Source: Roseibium alexandrii DFL-11 (GTDB taxonomy: Bacteria > Pseudomonadota > Alphaproteobacteria > Rhizobiales > Stappiaceae). Taken from it: DNA of 64,000 bases. A program made the position numbers and the translations under genes. Under the pieces are notes generated by a model that saw only the letters and a program-made list of their open reading frames with translations, was not told where the DNA came from and made no database searches. The DNA is taken from positions 3,195,203 to 3,259,202 of the forward strand of contig NZ_CM011002.1 in assembly GCF_000158095.2 (NCBI RefSeq), written 5' to 3'. Shown piece after piece: positions 20,056 to 30,679 of this stretch (its first letter is position 1; each line of letters opens with the position of its first letter).

Positions 20056-20193
20056 TTAGCGCCGGTTGAACGGCAAATCTGCCAGTTCACGCGGGCTCAT
20101 GCGCTGGATTGCCGGGTGCGCCAGCGGGTCGCGGCGGTCAAAGCTGTTTCCAGATTGAGCAGTCAAATGACGGCGTTTGAACAAATTCAACAT
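20056..20193 (-). CDS. DUF1127-like small protein (45 aa)
   Basis: Translation of the minus strand gives a 45-residue protein beginning MLNLFKRRHL and ending MSPRELADLPFNRR. The C-terminal RELADLPFNR pattern is the signature of the short DUF1127/YjiS-like family, some members of which bind RNA and adjust phosphate, carbon or growth metabolism in alphaproteobacteria. AAGGA lies upstream of the ATG. It is divergently transcribed from the LysR gene, sharing a 134-bp AT-rich region. Being short, it is easily missed by gene callers. Confidence 0.78.
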   Translation of the reverse strand: MLNLFKRRHLTAQSGNSFDRRDPLAHPAIQRMSPRELADLPFNRR

Positions 20194-20327
20194 GATCTTT
20201 ATTTTCCTTCTTGTTGTTTTTCTCATGGCCAAATTCGTTAATTCTTGAATTTAGCATGACTATATATAGGCGCATATTTTCCATATAAAAATCGACTTAT
20301 TCTGATTTTCAGTTTAGTTTTTCTAAT

Positions 20328-21263
20328 ATGAAAACACTCAATCAAGTGCATTTGTCCGGCCTACGCGCCGTGGAAGCCGTGGGGCGCCTGGGCTCAGTGA
20401 AAGCAGCAGCAGACATGCTCGGCGTTACGGTCGGGGCGGTCAGCCAGCAGATCCAGAAAACAGAAGCCCAGCTTGGCGTTCAGCTGTTCGAGCGGAAAAA
20501 CAGACTGCTTGTCCCGACCCCGCACCTACAGGCAATGCAGCCCCATCTGACGTCCGGAATCTCTTCCTTCTCAACGGCCGTTGCCATCACACAGCGTGGC
20601 CGCGAGGATGCATTGACGATTTCCGTCGCACCGGTATTTGCGGGTAAGTGGCTTGTCTGGCACCTGAAACATTTCAACAAATTGCACCCGGGCATTCGGG
20701 TGCGGGTGGAGGCAACCGTCGATCTGGCGGACCCGAACACAAGCGATGTCGACCTTTGTATCCGCGTGGGCCACGGCCCCTATCCGGACGTGAATGCAGA
20801 AAAGCTACTCAATCAGAGGGTCTTCCCAGTCTGTAGCCCGGCACTGGCGGAACAGATCAAGCGCCCTGAAGACATTAGCAAGCTGCCCATCATTCGCGAC
20901 CCTGGCCAGATGTTTACCTGGAAGACTTGGCTGGACCTCTTTGACCTTGATGAAAGCATACTTCAGGACGGTCCGAGTTTTTCCGACGGCTCTTTATGCA
21001 TGGACGCTGCAATCGCGGGCCAAGGAGTTTTTCTTGCCTGGGAAACACTAGCCGTTTACGCCGTCAATTCCGGGCAGGTGATCGCGCCGTTTCCTGAACG
21101 GCCAGCCACAGGTCTCGGATATTGGCTGATCAGCGGCAAGAATGTGCCGCGGACACGAGCAAAGGATGCATTCGGTTCATGGCTCACGAGCGAATTACAG
21201 CGATCAATCGGCCGTCCCAAGGGAAGCGATGTGGCCCCGGCGCAACGCCAGGGCCCAGACTGA
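20328..21263 (+). CDS. LysR family transcriptional regulator (GcvA-like)
   Basis: A 311-residue regulator. The N-terminal winged HTH (about 8-66) contains SVKAAADMLGVTVGAVSQQI, followed by a linker helix and the effector-binding domain (about 92-300) of the GcvA/AmpR subclass (ISVAPVFAGKWLVWHLKHF). Its divergent neighbour encodes the DUF1127-like protein, the most likely target by the usual LysR layout. The inducer is unknown. The shared intergenic region has an AT-rich tract at about 20256-20300 where it may bind. Confidence 0.9.
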   Translation: MKTLNQVHLSGLRAVEAVGRLGSVKAAADMLGVTVGAVSQQIQKTEAQLGVQLFERKNRLLVPTPHLQAMQPHLTSGISSFSTAVAITQRGREDALTISVAPVFAGKWLVWHLKHFNKLHPGIRVRVEATVDLADPNTSDVDLCIRVGHGPYPDVNAEKLLNQRVFPVCSPALAEQIKRPEDISKLPIIRDPGQMFTWKTWLDLFDLDESILQDGPSFSDGSLCMDAAIAGQGVFLAWETLAVYAVNSGQVIAPFPERPATGLGYWLISGKNVPRTRAKDAFGSWLTSELQRSIGRPKGSDVAPAQRQGPD

Positions 21264-21591
21264 TCCCCCGCATACGTTTCTTCTTGTTTTGATCAAGCAT
21301 CCGCTTATGCTTGCCGAATGAATTATCTGGCCCACACCGACGCGGCTGCTTGCCATTTATGCGCTTCCGTTGCCGACGCCTCGGGGACGCGGCGGTTTGC
21401 CGAGTGCCAGGGCCCTGCTTGCGGGCGATTTATGCGCTGACGCGCCAGATTTCTCCAGCGCGAACATCATCCTTGGGGCTCTCGCAATAAAGCGTTCGAA
21501 GCCGTGGCATTGTGCGCCATTATTCGCTAAAAGACCCCAACTTTCTGTTTCGAAGACACCGCGCACCGCGCGCGAACCGACCTGAGCACGC
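21264..21591. other. Intergenic region upstream of pheS; no gene recognised
   Basis: About 330 bases between the LysR gene and pheS. A weak hairpin (AAGCAT-CCGCTT-ATGCTT) lies at the beginning, and the middle is GC-rich. I see no tRNA, no T-box and no convincing Phe-rich leader peptide. It presumably holds the pheS promoter and 5' leader. Confidence 0.5.
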
Positions 21592-22674
21592 ATGTCCAAT
21601 CTCGATACTCTTGAATCCGAACTCCTCGCAGCCATTGAAAAAGCCGGTTCCGAATCCGCCTTGGAAGAAGTGCGGGTCGCTGCGCTTGGCAAGAAGGGCA
21701 GCATCTCCGAGCAAATGAAGACGCTTGGAAAGATGACGCCGGAAGAACGCCAGGTGATGGGCCCGGCGCTGAATGGCCTCAAGGCGAAAATCACTGATGC
21801 CGTCTCGGCCCGCAAAGACGTTCTCGCGGAAGCCGCGCTAGAAGCCCGGCTGGCGAGCGAGACAGTCGATGTCACGTTGCCGATGCGGCCGTCCCCGACC
21901 GACACCGGACGCATTCACCCGGTCAGCCAGGTCATCGACGAACTGACCGCAATTTTCGCCGATATGGGCTTTTCGATTGCGGAAGGTCCGGACATTGAGA
22001 CGGATGAACTCAACTTCACGGCGCTCAATTTTCCGGAAGGCCACCCTGCCCGGGAAATGCACGACACCTTCTTCTTCAATGAAAAGGAAGACGGTGAGCG
22101 CCTGCTTTTGAGAACCCACACGTCGCCTGTTCAGATTCGCACCATGCGTACCGAGGAACCGCCGATCCGTGTGATCATTCCCGGCCGGACCTACCGCTGC
22201 GACAGCGACCAGACCCATACGCCGATGTTCCACCAGGTCGAAGGCCTCGTGATCGACAAGGAAAGCCACCTTGGTCACCTGAAGTGGATCCTGGAAGAGT
22301 TCTGCAAGGCGTTCTTCGAAGTCGACGATATCAAGATGCGTCTGCGCCCGAGTTTCTTCCCGTTCACCGAGCCTTCCATGGAGATCGACATTCAGTGCGA
22401 CAGGTCCGGCGGCGAAGTCAAAATCGGTCAGGGCGATGATTGGCTGGAAATTCTCGGCTGCGGAATGGTGCATCCGAACGTGATCCGCAACTGCGGACTG
22501 GATCCGGATGTCTACCAGGGTTTCGCCTGGGGCATGGGCATCGACCGTATCGCCATGCTTAAATATGGTATGCCCGATCTGCGCGCGTTCTTTGATGCAG
22601 ATGTCCGCTGGATCCAGCACTATGGTTTCCGGCCGCTCGACTTGCCGACCCTGTTCGGCGGGCTGTCCAGCTAA
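21592..22674 (+). CDS. pheS: Phenylalanine--tRNA ligase alpha subunit
   Basis: The 360-residue catalytic subunit of the alpha2-beta2 PheRS. It has an N-terminal coiled coil that binds tRNA-Phe (about 1-85), then class II motifs: motif 2 as [20 protein letters not shown] and motif 3 as [13 protein letters not shown]. Length and order match bacterial PheS. Its partner pheT lies downstream but is separated by a membrane-protein gene (22702-23367), which is unusual because pheS and pheT are normally adjacent. Confidence 0.97.
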   Translation: MSNLDTLESELLAAIEKAGSESALEEVRVAALGKKGSISEQMKTLGKMTPEERQVMGPALNGLKAKITDAVSARKDVLAEAALEARLASETVDVTLPMRPSPTDTGRIHPVSQVIDELTAIFADMGFSIAEGPDIETDELNFTALNFPEGHPAREMHDTFFFNEKEDGERLLLRTHTSPVQIRTMRTEEPPIRVIIPGRTYRCDSDQTHTPMFHQVEGLVIDKESHLGHLKWILEEFCKAFFEVDDIKMRLRPSFFPFTEPSMEIDIQCDRSGGEVKIGQGDDWLEILGCGMVHPNVIRNCGLDPDVYQGFAWGMGIDRIAMLKYGMPDLRAFFDADVRWIQHYGFRPLDLPTLFGGLSS

Positions 22675-22701
22675 CTTGGGATCTTTAAAGGGGCATTCTT
22701 C

Positions 22702-23367
22702 ATGTCAGTCCTGACCCGTCTTTGTGTCGCAACTGTTTTGATTGTCGCAAGCCTTCTGCCGGCGGCCGCACAAACAGCAAGCCAAACGTCTGATCGTGAC
22801 GCGCGCGTTGCTGCACCCACTTCGTTCCTGGAGGCCTGTGCCGAGAAGATCGAAGAACGTGGCCGACTTCGTTTCTGTGACACCTATTTTCGCGACAAGC
22901 TCGGGACCGAGGCCGATGCACTGCTTTACCTCAGAGACCGGATCACACGTCTGCGGGCCTCTCACGAGACCAGTTCTGCCGACAAGTACGAGAGCTTTCT
23001 GCAGGCGATTTATATTGTGGCGTTCCTGACGATCGCCTCGATCGTGCTGATCGCAAGTGAGCGCCGTATTGGCGGCACAGCAAAGTGGGCAAGCCTGACA
23101 AGCACGGCGGCTTTGCTAGTGATGGTGATCATCGTTGCAATGGGCTGGCTCGGTAAATACCGGGCTGAATATGCTGCGCAAGTCGAGCTTGGCATCTTGC
23201 GCGACCGGATCGAAACGGAAGCTGCCCAATCGATTGCAACGGGTCAGCAAATCACACCGGCAATGGTGACCGACTGGACCCGCGACTTGTCCGCAATCGG
23301 GCGCCGGTTTGCGGAGAATTACGGCGAAGCAACGGTCATTCCCGAAGTGGACCGATTCAACCAGTAA
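22702..23367 (+). CDS. Hypothetical membrane protein between pheS and pheT
   Basis: Unrecognised 221-residue protein. It starts with a signal peptide (MSVLTRLCVATVLIVASLLPAAAQ, cut probably after AAAQ), then a Cys-containing segment (EACAEKIEERGRLRFCDTYF) and two membrane helices (about 95-112 and 134-153) separated by a short basic loop, with a helical C-terminal part. Presumably an inner-membrane protein with a small periplasmic or cytoplasmic domain. The gaps are 27 bases after pheS and 56 before pheT, so all three are probably one transcript. No functional link with aminoacylation is evident. Confidence 0.75.
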   Translation: MSVLTRLCVATVLIVASLLPAAAQTASQTSDRDARVAAPTSFLEACAEKIEERGRLRFCDTYFRDKLGTEADALLYLRDRITRLRASHETSSADKYESFLQAIYIVAFLTIASIVLIASERRIGGTAKWASLTSTAALLVMVIIVAMGWLGKYRAEYAAQVELGILRDRIETEAAQSIATGQQITPAMVTDWTRDLSAIGRRFAENYGEATVIPEVDRFNQ

Positions 23368-23423
23368 TCGCTTCTTGAACGAAATTCGCGGCCCTCGCCG
23401 CATGATTGATAAAGAGACTTGTT

Positions 23424-25841
23424 ATGAAATTCACTCTGTCCTGGCTCAAGGACTATCTGGACACGGATGCCAGCCTTGAGGACATCTTGGACCGCTTGAA
23501 CATGATCGGCCTTGAGGTGGAAGAGGTTACGAACCGTGCCGACCGCCTCAAGCCTTTCAAGATCGCGAAAGTCCTGGAAGCTGAACAACATCCGAACGCA
23601 GACCGTCTGCGCGTATTGAAGGTAGATACCGGTGACGGCGAGCCGGTTCAGGTTGTTTGTGGCGCCCCGAACGCGCGTGCGGGCCTTGTTGGTGTCCTCG
23701 GAAAACCTGGCGACTACGTGCCCGGCCTGGATGTAACGCTGTCTGTCGGCAAGATCCGCGATGTGGAAAGCTTCGGCATGATGTGCTCGGAGCGCGAGTT
23801 GGAGTTGTCCGACGAGCATGACGGCATCATCGATCTGCCGGACGATGCCCCGGTTGGTGTGAACTATGCCGAATGGGCAGGACTGGACGAACCTGTGATC
23901 GAGATCGGCCTGACTCCGAACCGTCCGGATTGTACCGGCGTTTACGGAATTGCCCGTGATCTCGCGGCCGCTGGACTCGGTAAGCTGAAGGAACGGTCTC
24001 ACGAGCAGATCCGCGGCGCTTACCCCTGCCCGGTCGATGTTAAGTTCGACTTCGGCGACACCAAGCCGATGTGCAAGGCTTTCGGCCTGCGGATGGTCAA
24101 AGGCGTCAAGAACGGCCCGTCACCGCAATGGCTTCAGGATCGGTTGACAGCGATCGGCTTGCGTCCAATCAACATCCTGGTCGACATCACCAACTACATC
24201 ACCTTCGATCAGGGCCGCCCGCTTCACGTTTTCGATGCGGATAAGGTGCACGGCAACCTGGTTGTGCGCCGAGGTCAGGCTGGCGAGAAGATCGACGGCC
24301 TCAATGCAAAATCCTATGACGTCGACGGCACAGTTTGCGTGATCGCGGATGACAATGGCGTGGAGAGCCTTGGAGGCATCCTGGGCGGCGAGCCTTCCGG
24401 CTGTACAGAGGATACGGCCAACGTTCTGATAGAATCGGCACTTTGGGACGAAGACGGCATCGCGGCCACCGGCCGGAAATTGGGCGTCAACACCGACGCA
24501 CGCTACCGCTTTGAGCGCGGTGTGGATCCGGACTACATGATGCCAGGCCTCGAATATGCAACCCGCTTGGTGCTGGACCTGTGCGGAGGTGAGCCATCTG
24601 AAACCATTCGGACTGGTGACATCCCGGACAGCACCAACATCATCGACTTCCCGTATTCCGAGATCAAACGGCTGTCGGGCATCGACCTCGCACCGGCTGA
24701 GGCAAATGTGACTCTGAAGGCCCTCGGTTTCTGGATTTCCGGGTCCGGAGACACTGTTAAAGTGGCCGCACCCAGCTGGCGCCCGGATATTGAAGGCAAG
24801 GCTGATCTGGTTGAGGAAGTCACGCGGATCGTTGGATTGGATCGGGTTCCGTCAACACCTCTGCCACGCTTGGGCACAGTCGCTAAAACCGTGCTCACAC
24901 CGGGCCAGATCCGCCGCAACAAGACACGCCGTGCGCTGGCCGCACGCGGGTTCAACGAATCCGTCACATGGTCCTTCATTCCGAAGGAGCATGCTGTTCT
25001 TTTCGGCGGTGGCAACGAAACGCTCGCTTTGGCCAATCCGATCTCACCGGAGATGTCGGACATGCGTCCAAGCCTGCTGCCTGGTCTTTTCATGGCAGCG
25101 CAGCGCAATGCCGATCGTGGCTATGGTGATGTGGCCCTTTTCGAAATCGGCCAGGTCTTCGAGTCAGATACCCCAGAGGGACAAAAGATCGTGGCTGCTG
25201 GCGTGCGCCGCGGAACAGCAAAATTGTCCGGAAGCGGGCGGCATTGGTTCGGCACTTCAGACGCTGTCGATGTCTTTGATGCCAAGGCCGATGCGGAAGC
25301 AGCGCTGGCTGCCATTGGTGCTCCGGTCGACAAGCTCCAGGTATTCACCGATGCACCGGATACGTTTCACCCGGGCCGTTCCGGGTGTTTGAAGCTTGGT
25401 CCGAAAAACACGCTTGCCGTATTTGGGGAAGTCCATCCGCGAATTCTGCAGAAGATGGACATTGAGGGTCCGCTTGTCGCGTTCGAAATCCATCTTGATG
25501 CTTTGCCGCAGCCAAAAGCCAAGGCAGGCCGCTCAAAGGGATCCCTGAATGCGTCTGATCTGATGCCGGTTCGCCGCGATTTTGCGTTCCTCGTCGATAG
25601 CGCTGTCACCGCCGACAAGATCCTCAAGGCTGCCCGCGGGGCTGACAAGAGCCTTATCGAAGACATTTCACTCTTCGATATCTACGAGGGAACCGGTGTT
25701 CCAGAAGGTCAAAAGTCGGTTGCGATCGATGTGGTTCTTCAGCCGCGCAAAAAGACGCTGACGGATGAAGAAATCGATGCGGTTTCCAAAAAGGTGATCG
25801 CCAATGTCGAGAAAGCGACCGGCGGCACACTTCGCGGCTAA
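23424..25841 (+). CDS. pheT: Phenylalanine--tRNA ligase beta subunit
   Basis: An 805-residue PheT with all bacterial domains: an EMAP-like tRNA-binding domain (about 40-150, [18 protein letters not shown]), the B3/B4 editing domain (about 210-385), B5 (about 400-470), the catalytic-like core (about 490-690) and the C-terminal ferredoxin-fold anticodon-binding domain (about 710-805, [14 protein letters not shown]). B3/B4 gives editing of misacylated Tyr-tRNA-Phe. The start [12 protein letters not shown] is the family norm; a TTG 18 bases earlier is in frame but unlikely. Confidence 0.96.
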   Translation: MKFTLSWLKDYLDTDASLEDILDRLNMIGLEVEEVTNRADRLKPFKIAKVLEAEQHPNADRLRVLKVDTGDGEPVQVVCGAPNARAGLVGVLGKPGDYVPGLDVTLSVGKIRDVESFGMMCSERELELSDEHDGIIDLPDDAPVGVNYAEWAGLDEPVIEIGLTPNRPDCTGVYGIARDLAAAGLGKLKERSHEQIRGAYPCPVDVKFDFGDTKPMCKAFGLRMVKGVKNGPSPQWLQDRLTAIGLRPINILVDITNYITFDQGRPLHVFDADKVHGNLVVRRGQAGEKIDGLNAKSYDVDGTVCVIADDNGVESLGGILGGEPSGCTEDTANVLIESALWDEDGIAATGRKLGVNTDARYRFERGVDPDYMMPGLEYATRLVLDLCGGEPSETIRTGDIPDSTNIIDFPYSEIKRLSGIDLAPAEANVTLKALGFWISGSGDTVKVAAPSWRPDIEGKADLVEEVTRIVGLDRVPSTPLPRLGTVAKTVLTPGQIRRNKTRRALAARGFNESVTWSFIPKEHAVLFGGGNETLALANPISPEMSDMRPSLLPGLFMAAQRNADRGYGDVALFEIGQVFESDTPEGQKIVAAGVRRGTAKLSGSGRHWFGTSDAVDVFDAKADAEAALAAIGAPVDKLQVFTDAPDTFHPGRSGCLKLGPKNTLAVFGEVHPRILQKMDIEGPLVAFEIHLDALPQPKAKAGRSKGSLNASDLMPVRRDFAFLVDSAVTADKILKAARGADKSLIEDISLFDIYEGTGVPEGQKSVAIDVVLQPRKKTLTDEEIDAVSKKVIANVEKATGGTLRG

Positions 25842-25850
25842 GGAAAAGAA

Positions 25851-25882
25851 GCGCTGCCGCGCGTTTGTTTGAGCGGCAGCGC
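25851..25882. terminator. Hairpin between convergent pheT and the secreted-protein gene, probable bidirectional terminator
   Basis: A perfect 10-bp stem (GCGCTGCCGC / GCGGCAGCGC) with a 12-base loop starts 9 bases after the pheT stop. On the minus strand it is followed by TTCTTTTCC, which favours termination of the leftward gene. Confidence 0.6.
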
Positions 25883-25901
25883 AAATCGTTTGGCTCCGGT
25901 C

Positions 25902-26240
25902 TTACGGGACTGAAAACGGTGTAATGCTTTCGCAACGTTTCACCGAGCACTTCTTCTTGTCCTTTGTGGGAATGAAGTCGGTTTTCGCATACTCGTTGAC
26001 CTGACAAGATCCACGATCATTGACGTAACGGTCGAATGTATTCGGACCGGTATTCATCAGGACCGCGCCGCGCTGAGCAATCAAGGACTGCGCTTGCGCG
26101 CAAGTCAATGATGTGGAATTTGCGCGCCGGCTCTGTGCATCTGCCGGAAGGGTCAGGATTGCTGTTGCGACCAACGCTGTAACCGCGGGAACGGCCCGGG
26201 ACCAAAACCGCTTAGATGTACTTCTGAATTGCCGTGCCAT
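25902..26240 (-). CDS. Hypothetical secreted Cys-containing protein
   Basis: A 112-residue protein with a basic N terminus and hydrophobic signal segment ending ADAQ, so probably exported. The mature part has four Cys (LTCAQ, GSCQV, KKCSVKRCES) and the motif MNTGPNTFDRYV, which I associate with a small, uncharacterised periplasmic family of Hyphomicrobiales. The start at 26240 has GGAGG correctly spaced; a longer frame to 26288 lacks one and would spoil the signal peptide. Two disulfide bonds are plausible. Function unknown. Confidence 0.78.
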   Translation of the reverse strand: MARQFRSTSKRFWSRAVPAVTALVATAILTLPADAQSRRANSTSLTCAQAQSLIAQRGAVLMNTGPNTFDRYVNDRGSCQVNEYAKTDFIPTKDKKKCSVKRCESITPFSVP

Positions 26241-26435
26241 GGGCGCCTCCTCAAAATCAAGATGAAACAACAATGGCGCCGTGGCCAATCAGATCAAGTT
26301 GAAACACTGCGTCAATTTTAACCGTTCTGCCACTGAGTGAAAGCATGTTTGGTAGCTGGCGCACACAAGCCTGCGTGAAGACAGGCGGGCGAGAATCGCC
26401 TATGGGTTGATGCCTTTCTTGGGTTAGGACGTTCC

Positions 26436-27092
26436 ATGCTCACCTCCATCACGCGCACCAAAGACTTCTCTCTTCTTGCGGATATTGCTAAGACACCGGA
26501 GCTCGAACGCGTCCAAGCGTTGACCAATATTCTTCAGGAAATACCGCGCGTTATGGATATTCTCCAATGCATCAAGGACCTCCAGATCCGCGACGGCTGG
26601 CTTGTATCGGGCGGCATTTACCAGACCATCTGGAACGTCATCACAGACCGGCCTTTAGATCACGGGATAAAGGACTACGACGTCATCTATTTCGATGGAC
26701 GCGACCTTACTTACGAAGGCGAAGATGCGGTGATCCAGCAGGTGCAGTCCGCACTTCCGGACCTTGGAGAGCTCGTGGAAGTACGCAATCAGGCCCGTGT
26801 CCATCTCTGGTATGAACAGAGATTCGGAAGACCCTACAGGCCGCTTGACTGTGCGATGGATTCGCTGACGACTTACGCCGCGCGTACCCATGCCGTTGCT
26901 GCGCAACTCGGTAAGGACGATCAGATTTGCATTCACGCGCCATTTGGACTTGCAAACATTTTCGCGATGCGGCTGGTCCCAAACTACAGACAGCCCAATC
27001 AGGAAACCTACGCGGAGAAGGCTGCACGAATGAAGGCGCTATGGCCTGAGCTTGACGTTATCCCATGGGATGTATCAGCAGCATCAGGCTAA
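26436..27092 (+). CDS. Nucleotidyltransferase family protein (COG3575-like)
   Basis: A 218-residue protein of the uncharacterised bacterial nucleotidyltransferase-like family. The glycine motif is VSGGIYQTIWN and the metal-binding acidic pair is in KDYDVIYFD, the usual GG/GS plus DxD pattern. The C-terminal region RLVPNYRQPNQETYAEKAARMKALWPELDV is typical of the family. The substrate is unknown. It stands alone, converging on the PabB-PabC gene with 8 bases between the stops. Confidence 0.82.
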   Translation: MLTSITRTKDFSLLADIAKTPELERVQALTNILQEIPRVMDILQCIKDLQIRDGWLVSGGIYQTIWNVITDRPLDHGIKDYDVIYFDGRDLTYEGEDAVIQQVQSALPDLGELVEVRNQARVHLWYEQRFGRPYRPLDCAMDSLTTYAARTHAVAAQLGKDDQICIHAPFGLANIFAMRLVPNYRQPNQETYAEKAARMKALWPELDVIPWDVSAASG

Positions 27093-27100
27093 CAGCAGAA

Positions 27101-28960
27101 TTATCCCAAGCGCCGCGTCTCTCGCAACGGAATGCCCTCAAGTACCGGCGATGACGGTTCGACTTTCTCGGCCGCAATCATGCGGGCTCTGACCAAACCG
27201 CGGACAGAGTTTCCGACAAACACCGCCTCGGCTCTTTCCAAATCTTCCGGCGTCAGATCAGCCTCAACCGCATAGCCGGCCTCCAGCAACCCCTCACGAA
27301 ACGTTCCCGGTAATACGCCGTGTTCCAGCGCCGGTGTCAGCAGCTTGCCGTCGATTTTTAGGAACAGTGTTGTATAGGACCCTTCCGTGAGATATCCGCT
27401 CTCATTCAAGAAAATAACTTCCTGGCACCCTGTTTCGGCTTGATACCGGATGCGGGTCTCGTCGTAGAAGGATCGGTTGGTCGTTTTGTGATAGAGGAAC
27501 CGGTCACTCGACCGTGTGGTTTCTGTTGCGAGCATCAGATTAAAGACAGATCCGCGGTCTGCCGGCGGCAACTCGGTTGCCGAGACGGAAATGTCGCCTG
27601 AACGGCTCAACAACAGCCGGACACGCTGCGGGCCGCGATAGATTTCGCCGGCGGTCTCCAGGCGATCCAGAACTGTCTGGAGGTCAAACTGAAACCCGAA
27701 GTATTCTGCGGACTTTTGCAGCCGCTGCATATGACGCTCAAGCAGCAGGTACCCAACATCTGGATCATACGCCATGGTCTCGATGAGATCGAACTCCGGC
27801 AGATCTTCCGTCATGAATTTCAATTTCAATGCGCATTCGTCGTATTCGGGACGTGCCTTGGAATCGAACACAACGCCGGATCCCGTCCCAATTTCTCCCG
27901 TGCCATCCTGCCGTAATACCAACGTCCGAATTGCCACGTTCAGGCAGAAATCTCCGGTTGGTGTGAGAAATCCGATCGAGCCGGTATAAACCCCACGTGG
28001 TGCTGTTTCGAGGTTGTGAGCGATCTGCATTGCGCTCAGTTTTGGCGCGCCCGTGATCGAGCCACACGGAAACAAATGCCGGATGATATCGGCAAATCCG
28101 GTCGTTGCTGGAACTTGCGCTTCAATTGTCGACGTCATCTGCTGGACACTCTGGTACCGTTCGACGTCGCAAAGCTTGGTGACTTGGACTGTCCCTGTTT
28201 CTGCGATCCTGGACAGATCGTTGCGCATCAGATCGACAATCATGATGTTCTCTGATCGCTGCTTGGGATCCTGGGCAAGGTCCCGTGCAATGCGAGCGTC
28301 TTCGGATGCGAACCTGCCACGCGGCTCTGTGCCTTTCATGGGCCGTGTCCGTAGCGTCGTTCCGGTGCGCTCCAAGAAAAGCTCCGGTGACAATGACAAT
28401 GCCGTCCGGTCTTCCAGCTTCATAAAAGCTGCAAACTCCACCGGCTGACGCTTCAGAAGATCCTGGAACAAAAGCTCCGGCGCACCTTGATGACCAAACC
28501 TCGCCCGGAGTGTCAGATTGACCTGATAGATATCCCCTTTTGAAAGGTGATCCTGGACCTGAGAAAACACATTTTCATAGTCTGCTATCGCCATATCAAA
28601 AGATGGCTTGCTAACGTTTCTTGGAGCGTCTGCGGTGTCCGCGTTCAGGACTGCAAATGCCTCATCGAGAGTGAGGTCCTGGCGCTCTTCATACAGACCG
28701 AACCAAAGGAGCGGTTCGCCGGTTTCTTCAAAGCGCGTTTTGAGTTTTTCCTCAAATGCATAACCAAGTTCATACGCCAGATAACCGGCGCAATGGTATC
28801 CGTCCTGTTGCGCGCGCTCCAGCTGCCTTAAGCAACCGTCAACCTCTTCCAAGCGCGAACATGTCACCACGTCGACCGGCGTTTCGAACAAGGTCGCCGT
28901 CCGGCGCTTCAAAACGTCGAGCAGCAAAACTGATCCGGTTTTCATGGTGCGCGATGACAT
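27101..28960 (-). CDS. pabB: Fused aminodeoxychorismate synthase component I / 4-amino-4-deoxychorismate lyase
   Basis: A two-step folate enzyme. The first about 400 residues are the chorismate-binding domain: SKGDIYQVNLTLR, MKGTEPRGR, MIVDLMRNDLSRI and FPCGSITGAPK are the standard PabB/TrpE motifs. The next 220 residues are a class IV aminotransferase-type PabC (LERHMQRLQKSAEYFGF; KTTNRS with the PLP Lys; ESGYLTEGSYTTLFL). Together they convert chorismate plus ammonia to p-aminobenzoate; a PabA/TrpG glutaminase must be supplied elsewhere. The start is uncertain: Met codons at 28960 and 28945 begin sensible proteins, while a longer frame to 29053 adds an unconserved tail. Confidence 0.9.
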   Translation of the reverse strand: MSSRTMKTGSVLLLDVLKRRTATLFETPVDVVTCSRLEEVDGCLRQLERAQQDGYHCAGYLAYELGYAFEEKLKTRFEETGEPLLWFGLYEERQDLTLDEAFAVLNADTADAPRNVSKPSFDMAIADYENVFSQVQDHLSKGDIYQVNLTLRARFGHQGAPELLFQDLLKRQPVEFAAFMKLEDRTALSLSPELFLERTGTTLRTRPMKGTEPRGRFASEDARIARDLAQDPKQRSENIMIVDLMRNDLSRIAETGTVQVTKLCDVERYQSVQQMTSTIEAQVPATTGFADIIRHLFPCGSITGAPKLSAMQIAHNLETAPRGVYTGSIGFLTPTGDFCLNVAIRTLVLRQDGTGEIGTGSGVVFDSKARPEYDECALKLKFMTEDLPEFDLIETMAYDPDVGYLLLERHMQRLQKSAEYFGFQFDLQTVLDRLETAGEIYRGPQRVRLLLSRSGDISVSATELPPADRGSVFNLMLATETTRSSDRFLYHKTTNRSFYDETRIRYQAETGCQEVIFLNESGYLTEGSYTTLFLKIDGKLLTPALEHGVLPGTFREGLLEAGYAVEADLTPEDLERAEAVFVGNSVRGLVRARMIAAEKVEPSSPVLEGIPLRETRRLG

Positions 28961-29092
28961 CCGTTGCCGCCGAGGTTCGAGAGGGTGGCTTATTCCGTCA
29001 ATTAGACCGAACTGAGCGAGGGCCAACGGTCCGTAAGAGGCGGCAGATTGCACTCATGCGTCATGTGGTCAAGTCTTTCGTCCCGGAAATAC

Positions 29093-29124
29093 GAAAATGG
29101 CCGGCAAAACTCTTTGCCGGCCAT
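29093..29124 (-). terminator. Rho-independent terminator after the membrane-embedded chemoreceptor gene
   Basis: On the minus strand, ATGGCCGGCAAA-GAGT-TTTGCCGGCCAT is a perfect 12-bp stem followed by TTTCG. It lies 65 bases past the stop of the leftward chemoreceptor gene. Confidence 0.8.
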
Positions 29125-29188
29125 CTGATTGTTTCACACGCAACTGAACATGAGCCGCTGCAGTCAGACCAAAACAGTCCAATGCGGT

Positions 29189-30679
29189 TTAAGCCGCGGC
29201 AACGTCCTTCAAGAAGGTATCAATCGCCCGCTTCACGTCATCAGCTTCTTCGTTGAGCATCTGGGTTGCATCGACCATCAAGCGCGCCGAGGCGCCCGTA
29301 CGTTCTGCCGATTCCCGAACATCGCCAATGTTGGTCGCCACCCGGCCGGTGCCGTCAGCAGCTTCCGCAACATTGCGCGAGATCTCCTGTGTGGCACCGC
29401 CTTGCTGCTCAACCGCGGCTGCGATGGCCGCCGTGTAGCTGTTGACCTCATCCATGGTGGACGCGATCGCCCCAATGGACTCAACGGCACCTTTGGTTTC
29501 CTCCTGGATGGCAGAAATCTGAGCGCCAATTTCTTCCGTTGCTTTGGACGTCTGAGTTGCCAGTTCTTTGACTTCAGCCGCAACAACAGCAAAGCCTTTG
29601 CCCGCTTCGCCGGCACGTGCGGCCTCGATCGTGGCATTGAGCGCCAGCAAGTTTGTTTGCTCGGCGATCGCCTGAATTAGGGTCACAACCTCGCCAATCC
29701 GGTTCGCAGCTTCCGCAAGCCCAGCAACTTTCTGGTTGCTGGTCTGTGCGTTTTCTGTCGCCTTCATCACGATGCCGGTCGTCTGTTCAACCTGACGCGA
29801 AATCTCACTGATCGAACTGCTCAGCTCTTCAGCAGCTGAGGCAACCGTCTGAACATTGGACGAAGCCGTCTCGGAGGCATCAGAAACAGAAGTGGCGCGA
29901 ACCGTCGTGTCTTCGGCAATTTGGCCGAGCTCCTGAGCTGAGCCCCGCATCTCTTCGACTTTCGCAGTTACCCCGTTCAGCTTTGTAGCAATCTCCGACT
30001 GGAACTGCCCGATACGTTCCGTAATTGCAACCTGCTTGGCGCGCTCAATTTCGGCGCGTTCCTCGTCCTGCGTTTGCAGCGACTGGGTTTCAGCCTGCGC
30101 GGCCTCGGCTTCCTCGCGTGCTTCATCTGATGCTGCGAATGCTTTTGCGATGAAGTTGGTAATCCACCAGAGCGCCGCCACCTCGGCAACAACGATGATG
30201 GCATGGAAGACAACCCGGCCGAAGTCAGCCCCCGCCGGAAACACCGCCCAAGGCATTGCAAAGTTCAAACCCAGGTGATGCACGGCAACTACGCCCGCGT
30301 ATGCTACAAGAGCGCGCCAGTCGACCCAACCCGTCAACACCGCAAGAACGGCAAAGAAGTACATGTGCCCATCAAGTTGGTAGGAGGCTTCGACATTCGG
30401 TGTGTGAAGTGCTGCAACGAACAGGGCCGCCAATCCAGCGAGCGACATGGCGGTTGCCAATCGCGTTTCCACGCCGATACCAAACTTGACCCAGGTAGCT
30501 GTTGCTGCAACGCCTAGCAGAAGCGCACCGCCGCACATGGTCACGAAAGAGACATTCCCCACGACCCATGCCGTTCCGATGACCATAAAGACGTTAAACC
30601 ATGTGAAAAAAATCACGATCCGGGAGAACTTTTCCCGCAAGACATCCAGGCCAGATACGGCCGATACCATGTTATTCAT
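29189..30679 (-). CDS. Methyl-accepting chemotaxis protein with six-helix membrane sensor
   Basis: A 496-residue chemoreceptor with an uncommon layout. Residues about 15-185 form roughly six hydrophobic helices with only short loops, including [18 protein letters not shown] with a His pair; there is no periplasmic ligand domain and no recognisable HAMP. A charged coiled coil (about 186-225) then leads to the signalling domain (about 230-490) with the tip [17 protein letters not shown], almost identical to the chemoreceptor at the start of the window. Sensing must occur in or at the membrane. Its start overlaps the stop of an upstream small membrane-protein gene by one base. Confidence 0.9.
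   Translation of the reverse strand: MNNMVSAVSGLDVLREKFSRIVIFFTWFNVFMVIGTAWVVGNVSFVTMCGGALLLGVAATATWVKFGIGVETRLATAMSLAGLAALFVAALHTPNVEASYQLDGHMYFFAVLAVLTGWVDWRALVAYAGVVAVHHLGLNFAMPWAVFPAGADFGRVVFHAIIVVAEVAALWWITNFIAKAFAASDEAREEAEAAQAETQSLQTQDEERAEIERAKQVAITERIGQFQSEIATKLNGVTAKVEEMRGSAQELGQIAEDTTVRATSVSDASETASSNVQTVASAAEELSSSISEISRQVEQTTGIVMKATENAQTSNQKVAGLAEAANRIGEVVTLIQAIAEQTNLLALNATIEAARAGEAGKGFAVVAAEVKELATQTSKATEEIGAQISAIQEETKGAVESIGAIASTMDEVNSYTAAIAAAVEQQGGATQEISRNVAEAADGTGRVATNIGDVRESAERTGASARLMVDATQMLNEEADDVKRAIDTFLKDVAAA

Noticed and set aside
21264..21591. pheST attenuator or Phe-rich leader peptide
   Set aside because: No run of Phe codons and no clear terminator/antiterminator pair could be seen in the leader.
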